From the NCBI GenBank assembly GCA_030562195.1, contig CM060200.1, forward strand, positions 25,335,023-25,399,022: DNA of 64,000 bases, written 5' to 3'. Made by a program: the position numbers and the translations under genes. The stretch comes from Nipponacmea schrenckii (taxonomy: Eukaryota > Mollusca > Gastropoda > Lottiidae). The stretch's first letter is position 1, and the number at the start of each line of letters is the position of its first letter. The notes beneath the pieces are model-generated. The model worked only from the letters and a program-made list of their open reading frames with translations. It was not told where the DNA came from and made no database searches. Positions 13,701 to 25,700 of this stretch are shown here, piece by piece.

Positions 13701-16700
13701 GCTTCTTTCAATTTCCTACTTTTTTAAACGAAACAGTGAATGAGAAGCAGTCAATAGCTGTATGACGATCAATATAGTCGATGGTTGGAGGGAGATTCCG
13801 AGACAAATTAGATTACTTCTGTATAATTACACCTAAAAACGTTTCAGTCTTCTAGTCGAGATTTTAGTGTGAAATAAAGCCGAAGATATTCCAACCTTAA
13901 CCCGGTTTGATCTCACGATTAAGTGCCATCTCTATTCCTCTTAATGTAGCTAATTGTCGTTTTTAGTCGCTGGTTTTTCTACCCTAGTAGTTTTTCAGAA
14001 GGCCCGCTGGTTTACAAGCTTTGTAGTGATTTAATTTATAAAGTTTTATGAAGTGTAACTGAAATGTGTGAATATTGTCTGAGGCCACGTCAATATATTC
14101 TGGTATTAAGTCTATAATATGGCAATAAAACTACTGATGCCGTCTTAAATTGTATTTTAAAGCAACAATTATATCAAATTCCATACCAAAATTTAATTCC
14201 TTTCAATCCATTTATGAAGTCCATATAACGATCATGATTCGTTGGGAAGTTTTTAATGTTCTCAAATTAAATGCATATTCAACCAAACACCTATGTGTCT
14301 TCTTGATTTTGATAAAACTTTTATCAAATATCTGGACTTATTTATATTTCCTGCCATGGATATTAATATTTTTAATCATCGTTTGAAGAAGAAAATTGAA
14401 AATAAAATGATATAGGCCTACATATTCAACATCCTGATTGTATAGTGGAATTATAAGTGAATATAATGAATGGCTATAAAACAAAATAGGGAAAAACGTC
14501 TATTATTGTATTATTTATTTTAAACGATGTAGGATAAGGTCCTCCTGGAAACAAGTGTCTATGGATCAGGTTATATCTTAAAAAAACACATTGCTACACA
14601 AAGTGGATAAAGATAACCTGAATCTTGATTTTCAGACGGTTTAGTGAGGGTCCAAAGGGCATTTATATTATAATCCAAGTAAAACATGTTCCTTCGTATG
14701 TTGATCTACACGTGGACTAAGGCTAACCATTTATTGTAATGATCTTATGTCGGAACCAGTTACTATTCATAACAAGATGTTTTAGCATATAAATGTCCTC
14801 GATTCGTTTCCAGATATTGTATTGTACAGTAATTAATGACCAATATACTTAATAAATGACATTAATAATCCTCCATTTACCTTAATCAGTGGTCAGTATC
14901 GACCCATCGATCTCAATATCAATACAGATTATCTCGGTAAACTCCTTAAATTCATTTTCACACTCCACCGGAAGTGATCAAGGGCAGTTCAACATGGCCA
15001 GTCACGTGTGTAAAATAGGTGCCATAAAACGAAAGTGGAGATCAATATGTTTTAGCGATATTGATACTGCAGCCTGTTTTATTGTTTTATTGATTTTTGT
15101 GTCAGTTATTTCTCTTGGTATTTGTTGACGAAATTGTCTGTATTTTGTGTTAGAAATTTTGGATGTTGTTCTCCAGCAAAGAAATGATACACAAAGCTAT
15201 AGGCTGACATGTGACCTGTGACACATGTGAAACCGACGTCAAAAGTCATCAATATTGGAACCGAAAAGGGTGTTAAAAACAGTCATTAAAAGACATCAGG
15301 TGTTCCGAAGAATAAACATGACTGGCAAGCCAATCAAATCGATTACTCGGTACAATCTCTATTAAAACAAAACGTTTCAATTTATCGGATGAAATAAAAT
15401 CATTTGAATGGTGTTTCGCGACCTACTCTTCTTCATCTTCTGAGTAAATAAAGACGTAAATGAAGAAAGTGGGTTAACATGAAAATATACAGCCGATAAC
15501 AATAACTAAAAGACAATACTCCTCTCGTTCACGACTATGTTTTCAAGCGCCCTGTTGATCAATGCATCCGGAATACGGGTTTGACATTGTCTTATGTTTT
15601 GTAGGCGTCGTTAACTTGATTTAGTTTAACTGTCTGAGACTTCCAAGAAATATTTAAGGACCAACATTGATTGGACAATGTTGAGCAATGGATATGTAAT
15701 TTCCCTTATACATGTATTACCATGGCCTTGAGGAAGATTTGGAATAAGGTGCCTGTTTACAGGGGAAGAGGCTTCACAGCTTTACAAGCCGTATTCCGCT
15801 TGGGGATTTATTCAATAACCAGAACATTACCATCATTGTGTCCTCTGATTTCATCTCAGTACAAAAAACATTATCTATTTTAGGAGATTGACATTTGTGT
15901 TTGAAGAAATCGTTCCTTAGAGTGACATTCAGTACACTTAAAGGAAACTTCTAAATGATCTAATGATAACTTACTGCAAGTTAAAAGCGAATTGATGAAT
16001 TATGATATCAACTAAGGTTTTCATCAATTCCAACCATTTGTATTACCCAGAGAGTTGTCTTTATCATCAGTAACTGTGTAATGTCAATGATAAGATCGGG
16101 TATTGTTCTCTCATGTTTCTAATGAAAATTGTATGAAATGAAGGTTTACATCTGAATGTTCTACTTCTGAAATTAATTAACACAAACAGTCATAAACTTC
16201 CTTAAAAGTTAATGAAATAAAGGTTCAAAATTCTACTTCTGAAAGACCTATTGCTTCATTAAGTTTTTTTTACAGAAGTCCGAAAATCCAATCCTGAATT
16301 GCTTAATGACGCCATACTCTTCATTAAATGAAAATAAAACGAGGTTTTACTTCCGAAATTTCATTTCTAATGGCCCGAATGAGAACCAACAGTGTCATAT
16401 CTTGTGTATTTACAGACTATACACCAGGTATGGAACCATAGTTTGTTATAACACAAGCATTGTTCTATCATTTGAGAAAACATTAAGGCATTAAACGTAA
16501 AACTCGAAAATACTAAGATTGAACAGTATAAGGTATATCAAAGAGTAAATGATGGTATTGCAACAACCAGGTACATAAAATTTCAACACAATTTTCGTAG
16601 GACGTAAAACTCCATTCATTTCATTTCATTTTCAGCACAATTTATACGTCCTTATCAGATGACAATAAGAAGAGGGGGTAAATATGAGAATACATATCAA

Positions 16701-19700
16701 CAGAACGGTATATAATAGAATTAAGACTAAGAAACTATTTTGATTATTCCCCTAAGTGGCATCTCAATAGTTTCTACTGTATGCTTTATTTTCGCCTCTA
16801 ATTTTAGCTCGCGGTCAGATCATTTTAGGGTCACAGGTTTCTTTCAGAATTGTCAACTCAACAACAAATGACTATTATATTTGTTCGTTCATTCATTTTC
16901 ACATTAATTACCACGTTGATTTATTTATGACACGTGGTAATGAGCTGAAGAATAATGTTGAGAGATGTCAAAATCATTCCAAGTGATTGACATATCATTT
17001 TCTTAATTATTAACTCGCTGTGCGGCCGGAATGACTATTTTCATTTGAATTGCATCTGTTTGGTTCTTAACACTAATCTCAAAACCGTACCCGATTGATT
17101 CTGATCCAATCATGCCTACCCTTTTTGAGAATCTGAAAGCGGATCCCGGAAGTTAACTTACAACCTACAAAACCGAACTAGCCAATTGATCCTGATTCAA
17201 CTACCAACTACCACGACCACAAATACCTTACTGTTGATTACATATCCATTAATAGCTATTCAAATATCGTCTACAGTATGTTCCTTGATATCCCACACCT
17301 GACATTCTGAGTAACCCGGTTGTTTATCTGGTCCCGATTCATTGCCTACTTAAACATGTTTAAAAAAAACTCTTTGAGTATTCTGACATTCTGTGTATTA
17401 CGAATTATAACACTCATCAGTGCAGAACAATCTGTTTAATGCGACATATAGTCATTTGACCACCAATTAGATATTACTGATAATCGAGATCAAATCACAT
17501 GAAAACAAAAGATGCCTTAACTTTGAAAGGGGGTGTCATTTTGTAAAAACCTTCCCAATCATAATCTCGATTATTCAGCCATCTGATACCATCCCACGTC
17601 TATTCTTAGCTTTATTTACACGTGTTTTATTACATAATTCAAATAGATGTCTGAAATTGTGAAAGATTTTGTTATGCGGCTATGTTTAGTCTTGAAATAC
17701 ATACAATTTATTTGAACAATTCATTGGTCTTCGGGGTTTCTTTGAAGACGATAAAGACAATTTTTTGATTATATTTCTTATAATAACCTCTTGTAAATTG
17801 ATTGCTATTATGTGTTGTGTTTTTTCTTAATTACGAGTCTAGACGTGGTATGGAGCGACGACAAAATTGATTCCAATCTCTCTAAGTATCGTGACGAACG
17901 AACACCATTTGGAGTGTTTTTAGTTAAGTTTTAATCTGGACTGTTTTCTTTCCGGAGGTTTTAAAACTCTCTTCATCAATCAACTTGTGGACGTCTCGAC
18001 CCCCGTGTGACCAAATCTAGCCGAGACTTTCTGGGGAAGGTGAAAATCCGCTGATTAGGACGAAAACTATCTTGTTCAAAGATTGTGTCTTTTGACGTGT
18101 GTGATTTAATCTCCGTGACTGATTTGACAATTAGGAAAGTTGTCGTGGGAGCACATGCATATGCTGGCAGTAACCTGAATTCATGTCGATTTATTGATTT
18201 GATTTATTTGCAAAGATACTAGAATATAATGAGAATTGATACATATGAAATTCCATAGCATAATTCACTTGAACAATAAGATTATACAATCAAACTTGCA
18301 GCAACAGCCACCTGTTTAATAATCGTATAAATTCATTCACCCACATTATACGATAAAACACCCAGTAAAGACCACTCTAGACTGTGTCTATTTTTATGAT
18401 TAAGTCTTCTGTTGTTGCTACGTTGTTTGAAGAAGCTGGTTCATGAGTCGGGTGCTTGGTGCGCTTTCACGGCGATGCCTGAGACAGAATGACGCTATAA
18501 TATGAAAAAAAACCGCTATATTACTATAACCATGTTAACAAGAGCTTGCTCTAAGCTATCTGTTCTCTGCAGTCGCAATATTTCAATAGGAGTCGAAGGC
18601 CATGGCATAAATCTTTATTACATAGTTTAATATCCGAAAGAGATTTCACCCAACTCAGACCGAGACAACCTGCTGACCCGGAAATCTCAACGGCATGAAA
18701 GGTCATTTTGCCTGAAATTCGATGAAAATTCCAGATCCTATTATTCCTTTCAAAGCCGATCTGCGATTCAGATTCAGAATCCGGCAAAATCTAAAATTAA
18801 ATCTTCTGTAATATCAATGTTAAATACAGCCAAGAAAACTGCCTTTAGCGATTCAATTCTTGACCATTTACTCGTATATAATTTCCTCAATTTCTCCAAT
18901 TCTCAATCTCTGACGGCTTAACTAGCGATTCTTTTCAAATACGAATCGATTGATAGCCTCGGGATGCTCTCCCATCATGGCTTTATAATAACTATTAAAT
19001 GAAGCAAGCGACTTACAATTAATATCTGCTATTTTCTGATTCTTCTTATTTAAATTTTCAAGACTTTTCAATGTCAACATAGTTTTTAGAGCGCGGGAAT
19101 TAGATGACTTGAGAGGCATTATCGTAAAGTAAAAAATCTTTCATTTCAGGCCATCAAGATAAGCTAAGAGGTAGTTGAAGTACTTTCTGTATCAGCATAC
19201 TTTAATCTAACTGTCAATTCTCCAACAACCATTTTCTTAAGATCACTACTTTTTTAAAGTCTTCAAGTTTGATTCTAAACGAACAAGACATTTCTAATGA
19301 AAACTTTAGTATTTTTCGCGATATTTTTGCTGTGAGAATGTCCGCCTTCGGGATTTCATTGCTTGGTTGTGGAAGTTTTTTTTTGTTCAGCTGTTCATTC
19401 ACAATGTATATCTATCTAAACTTCGTCTTATACATACTTACTATGAACTACTTTATCCACCATTCATGTATTTTTTGCTAGAAAATACAGCAAATGAAAG
19501 AAAAAGAAAGGGTGTGAACCATGATGTTTACACTCTGAATGGCTGTATTCGCTAGGGTCAATCCAATCAGATCGCTGCATTGCGTGATACAAGAAAAGGT
19601 GTATGTTCGTGATAGCTTGACATCGTGAAGATGGGACTGGCTATGAATTGTTATCTATTTAGATATGCATCTTTTAGAAGTATTGAGATTTTGCTCTGGT

Positions 19701-22700
19701 AGATGTTAACACCTCCCCAAGTTCCGCTCTAGTCTCAGATGGTGAAGAGGATGTTAAAGATTTTAACGAATACATTAATTAGTAAAGTTTCAAAAGAAGT
19801 CGAGACGGACTTCACACGCTCAAACCTCCTTTAATAATTCAGCCTCTTGGGAAATAGAATTAAAGTAATTTTAATTAAAGTCTATGTATGACTTATAATA
19901 CATATAATCTGACGGCAACACGGTTTAAAAAATCTACAGACTTTGTTTCCAATCGTATCCGCCAGTGAGAGTGAGAAAACTACAGCTGCTGTACACTATG
20001 ACGATAACTACAACCTAGAAAAAAACACGTCCTTGCAATATTCCTACAAGGAAATTTCAAGAATGTGCACACTGTCACGCTTGATGTCATGTTCCTAGAG
20101 CAACGGTTGGATCAACATGAACCAACCGTTGATTTAGGAACATGGATTGATGTCTGGTTTCATATAACCCTTTCTTAAACGGGATAAAAATGATGTTTCT
20201 ACAAAAGGCCTTATATACTGTACTAAAAGTGTTTTTGCTTATTTGATGGAAATACTTCAAAGTATTAGAAGTTGTCAATGGAAGCTGATCTTTTCCAATA
20301 CCCGACAATCTGAACAGAACGTATTTTATATTGTAATATGAAGTGTTAATTCTATGCCTGTTGATAAACTACAGGTTGTATGGGGAAATCGGGCTGCATG
20401 ACAGATTCCAATAGTTTAATGATATTTTATGTAAGTTCTATATTTGATGATCTGTTGTAGGTTGTATGGAGGCGAGTGGAAAACGACCAATATCTTACAG
20501 TGGGTAAAACCACGTGGAATAATGATGAAGCTTTACGAATTGATCATGAATACAAGGATAATGAGATCACATCTTGGGATTTAAGAATCGTGAAAGTAAG
20601 ACAAGACCATGCTGGTGTGTATGAATGCCAAATTACTTCTACTAAGGAATATCTTAGGCATATTACATTAACAGTAGTTGGTACGTATAATATAATAATG
20701 GTCTTATTATTAACCCTATATTGGCCGTGTTCTATATATCTTACGGTCAGTTTGTTTTATGAATAGGAACTGACAGCTGCACTTATTTGGATTGGTGGAG
20801 AATATACCTTGATTCAAAATAAGGCGAATATTATTCTTCAGAGATGCCCGGTATCATAATTATAACTATCTTACAGACCAAGTTCACTTGCCTATGTCTT
20901 CGTCCTGTGATCCGGGAAAAAATTGCCAATATTTGTAGATATTCTGTAAATAAAAAAAAACTATTGTGTTAGGTCCCGAAGACAAATGTAAACGCTAAGA
21001 AAGAAACAAATATAGAATACATGTACCTATCAGTGTCGTTTCTCACGAATCGTTAGCTGATGAGCGGATGGGAGCTACCGGAGCATCAAAGTGGTATCAT
21101 AGAGAATTACTTCTATGTGAACAAGATGAGACACTCTTTATTGACATCTTTACGTGTTGAGGATATAATTACGGACTAATCCATCAATTGGTTTCAAAAA
21201 TGATTAATAGCCATTTTGTTTTTATTTCAGGTCCACCCATACAACAACCAGGTATGTATGTCTGTTAAAACAGTTATATATCTGTCATTGTATTGGTATC
21301 AGACAACATATTTTTCATTTTCTTTCTTTTTTTTTTTTTTTTCTTTTTTATTTTGAGGCAGTATTTCTGTGTTTTAGACAAATCGTGTTTAAAATGATGA
21401 ATATTTATGCTGGATGCGATCTATAGGAATATTGTTTAAATAGTTCATATCAACACGATACATCACAGTTATTTTTTATTCATAACGTTCCACCATTTTA
21501 CACAACAATAACAAAGGACCTTTGACTGTCTTTGAAGTTACTGCCTATGTATAGATAGATATTGAAATATTCAAGAAATACGATATGCACTGGAATTTGA
21601 TGAGAAAAAATCGTTAAATTTATTGTTTTAGGTGTTGACAAAGATAACAGGATAATTTGAAGTAGATTTATCAATATTTCATGTATATGAGTATTTAGTA
21701 GAAAACACTTCACGCATAAGACACATTTCGAGTATACAATTCTCATTAGGGCAATTTTTATGAAAATGGGGAAGAAGTTAAACAATACAAAAGTTCACCT
21801 AGTTCATATAGTTGAGCTAAATCTAGCACGGGTACGAAGATTATCCACATCTAGTCTTGGTGAGATAATTATCTAAATCTAGTCTTTAACAACGATTATC
21901 TACATCTGGTCTTTAGGAACGGTACGATGATTATCCACATCTAGTCTTTAGCAACGGTACGATGATTATTCACATCTAGTTTTTAGCAATGGCACGATAA
22001 TTACCCACATCTGGTCTTTAGCTACAAGTATCCACAATTAGTCTTTAGGAACGGTACGATGATTATCCACATCTATTCTACAGCAACGGTACGATAATTA
22101 TCCACATCTATTCTTTAGCAACACTATGAACATAATCCACTTTTAGTCCTTAGCAACGGCACGATGATTATACACCCCCAGTCTTTAGCAACAGTGTGAT
22201 GATAATTTCCTAGTACTTAGCAAAGGCACGATGATTATCCACATCTAGTCTTTAGCAAAACTACGATGTCAATCCACTTCTAGTCCTTAGCAACGGTACG
22301 ATGATTATCTACACCCAGTCTTTAGCAGCGGTACGATGATTATCAACATCTAGTCTTTTGCAATGGTACGATGGTTATCAAAATCTATTTCTTAGTAACG
22401 GTACGATGATTATCCACATCCAGTCTTTAGCAACGGTACGATGATTATGTACATATAGTCTATAGCAACGGTACGATGATTATCCACACCCAGTCTTTAG
22501 TAACGGTACGATGAAAATTTACATTTAGTCTATAGCAACGGTACGATGATTATCCACATCTAGTCCTTAGCAACAGTACGATCTTGATTTTATTTCCATG
22601 ATTGGTATTGGATTCACTGTTAGCTTTCAAGTATCTATTACTTATAAACAGAAGCAGAACAAATAGCTTTGTTTGTCTCACGTCGCAAAGACTTTTACCC

Positions 22701-25700
22701 CTTAATGGCCATGAAGTTATAATGTGATATAATGATCATAAATGAAAAAAAAATACATTTTGCCGCAAAATGAAAGCTGTAGAATAATTGGTTTAATTAG
22801 ATTTATTGTACGTATTTTGGTTTCAAAACTTTTTTGGTGTTTATGTCTGATTTATTTTTTTAAAATGTACGTCTCATCTCTTCATGTCATGTCACATTGT
22901 AAGATCTTTCTGTTATTCAGCCTCGAATACTTTTTCTCTATTCATTAACCGTGAACTGGATATATGCCACCCTGTCTTATTTATACTAAATAGAGCATTT
23001 CATAAAGAAATAGTGAGAGCTTGTGTATCCGAAATATTAGACTGAAAAAACTATCAAAGACTATTTATGATATAATCTGTGAGGCGATATACCTTTTTTT
23101 CAACTTCGCTCTTTTAGTAATTAACCCATAGGGACTAGAGAAAGAAGCTGTAAAATAGGATTCTTTGAAATGAAATGGAGAGGTTTTATATAATCTTTAC
23201 ATAAAAAGATATTAGAAAATGTATGTGTTGATTTGGTGTAAAATGTCATTTCCTAGTTTTTTGCTGTAGTTACATAGTCATCCCTACAAGCCACACAAAT
23301 AACTCAAGGCCCTGTGGAAGCATCACTGGAATATATTCGGTTTAAACTCAGCGACTGTATAAACAGTTTGCATGAAAGAATATTATAGCCAGTTATTTTC
23401 TCTGGTAATTAATAAGCATCAGACTGGAAGTATTCAAATGGTTGTGATGAGGTGCTTCTATTCAACACGCTCTTGGCACTACAAGAGGAATAATTCACTC
23501 AAACTCTCGTTAAGAGCATTTTGTATTTCAAATTTTCAATAAAGCGAAAATTCCTTAGGAAATAGCTATAGTTCGAATAACGGTTTAAATTGGGGCAACT
23601 CATATAATGTTCTAGTCCCAATCCTCCCCCTTGAATTACAGCAAGCATACAGTCGGTACCTGTGTTTATTATGGAAGCCGATAGCGGCCATTTGTTAACC
23701 GCGACTTGGCGAGTTGTCGACTTTGAAATCCGGCGACTTGTCGAGTTGGCGACTTTGAAATCCAAGTCGCCAAGTCGCCAACTCGCCGGATTTCAAAGTC
23801 TCAAAGTCGCCGGATTTCAGTGTCGCCAAGTCGCCAACTCGACAAGTCGACATTTCGAATTTCCGGCGACTTGTCGAGTTGGCAACTTTGAAATCCGTTG
23901 ACTTGTCGACTTGGCGACTTTGAGACATTGAAAAAAGAGGATGGCCGCAATCGGTTTCCACAGTTTATGGTTATTCAAGAATTTTAATCTAAACCTGTAC
24001 AAACAACTATCAGGCTCTTAGGACTTGCTTCGTCGATTGATGAAATGCATTTGGTATAGACATAGACGTTGTATTCCTTCCCCAAGTAGACAAAAGTCTC
24101 GGACTAAACCACTCGTTACTGTACCATTTAGTTAAAATGTGGAAAAGAAAACACAGTAGATGATAAATTATGCGTGAAGAATGTTTTCATTTTAAATATT
24201 GCACACTACCAGTGAACAAACTGATTCCTTTCTATTTTAACATTTTATTTCATATTTCTTTGTTCAGTCAATTAGTTTTAAAATTATCAAAGCTAGCAAG
24301 ACAAAACACTTGATACATTTGGAAAGGTTTTGGCTTGGTAAACTGTTACCCAAATTTGCCGTACTTCCGGTACTTATCTTTATTTTTCTTTGAGAGAATT
24401 TGAATATCCATTTAAAGTTATATCACCTCTTAGAATGGACATAAATTTATAGTCTTAAACTTGGCGAGTAAGAGTAAATATTAATCAGTTAGACCTACCA
24501 AGAGCCACTAGATCTACTAAATATAATCTCTATACTAGACGATATATTTATTAAAATAAATAATTATTGAAAAACGCTGCTAAGCTTGTTTGACTTATTT
24601 TGATTAATTTTGAGATAGTTGTATATATACAGGGATTTATACAGGGATTTTATAATATACATGTAGTTTTGACACCAGGTAAGGTAAGTCCACTCAAAAT
24701 TAAAGACTCATTTTGACCAAGTTAAAAAAACATGAAGTTTATATTCCTAAGAGATAGTATACCTTGAATAAAAAACTGCTAATTCACACAAATATAATTT
24801 CATTTGTAATTTCACATCGTGTTTCTTAATGTAGATAAGCCTTTATTTGAGAAAAGTAATTGATTTAGGTTTACGAGAGTGTAAAATGTTGCTTTCCTGT
24901 ACGATAATTGTAGTATAAGTTGGGGATAGAGTTTGGTTGTAGGCTCAAATGGTGTTGGCGAATATTTTCCTCCTAACTTTCTTGAAGTAAACATTTTCCC
25001 ATTTTCAGGTAAAGGAAAAAACCGTGTGCATAAATTCAAGCCTGGACTTGATGGAAATAAAAGTGAGTTCCTGTAATTCTCAGCTCTTGTTTCGTTGATG
25101 TGGGGCACCCTTTTTCCTGTTTTCAATATTTAAAGTTTTTCACCGATCGTCTGGCTAAGGCCATCACCATATTAGCGTTGGTTTTTGTTTCCATAGACGG
25201 TCAGACCCTCTACCAAATACTTTATTCTTTTTATTTGAATATATCGGTACTTTTGTGTAAAATTTGAGCAAATATTGTTCCATGAACTTGCTTTGAATAC
25301 CTTCCGGCTTCGTTTATTTATGCATGGATCTTTTTTAACTTTTTGGAATGCTAATAGCGCCTATTCCATCTACTCGATATGATACGAGGGGCAGTGCATA
25401 TTTCAACCTTTATGAACAATTTCTAGGAACAATATGTGGTGCACAACAATCACTACCGCACAATTGTCTACCATTTTCTGCAACGATATTGTTACTGTAT
25501 ACCGCATTTCTTCTGATATCAATAAAGCCGTTCATTCACGCCTGTTATGCATCAAATACCATTGCTATCTATCACATTCGGTTCTTATACCACAGATATC
25601 ATTGATATCTATCGCATACTGTTGTTGTAAAACAGAAATCATTGACACATATAGGATACGGTTGTTGTATAACAGATACCATTGCTACCTATCGCAAACG

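Larger units (their letters stand above)
10751..20460 (+). other. 9.7-kb intron inside Ig domain 1
   Basis: This intron separates the first cysteine half of the Ig domain from the tryptophan/second-cysteine half. It holds a degenerate tandem repeat at 11385-11665, a dispersed 22-bp motif at 16600-16621 and an imperfect hairpin at 20088-20144. I see no convincing exon or complete transposon in the rest. Several short open frames on either strand (for example 18551-19402 on the minus strand) show no recognisable domain or splice structure. Confidence 0.6.
21252..25008 (+). other. Intron between linker exons
   Basis: It contains a T-rich run near 21323-21350, a long minisatellite at 21830-22585 and a 289-bp MITE with a self-complementary core at 23672-23960. 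I see no further coding exon between them. Confidence 0.6.

Noticed and set aside
14889..15128. Plus-strand frame ending in a membrane-like segment
   Set aside because: A start in good context (MASHVCKIGAIKRKWR) precedes one hydrophobic segment, but there is no splice partner in phase with the Ig gene and no family match; AT-rich DNA often gives hydrophobic frames.
18551..19402. Three successive minus-strand frames in the large intron
   Set aside because: No shared phase, no splice borders and no domain; treated as chance.
21830..22585. CRISPR-like array
   Set aside because: Repeats are contiguous without unique spacers and the genome is eukaryotic; it is a minisatellite.
23499..24002. Overlapping long open frames on both strands
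   Set aside because: They are produced by the short-word repetition in the MITE core; peptides are repeats of SPSRQ/ATWRLGD-type words without any domain.
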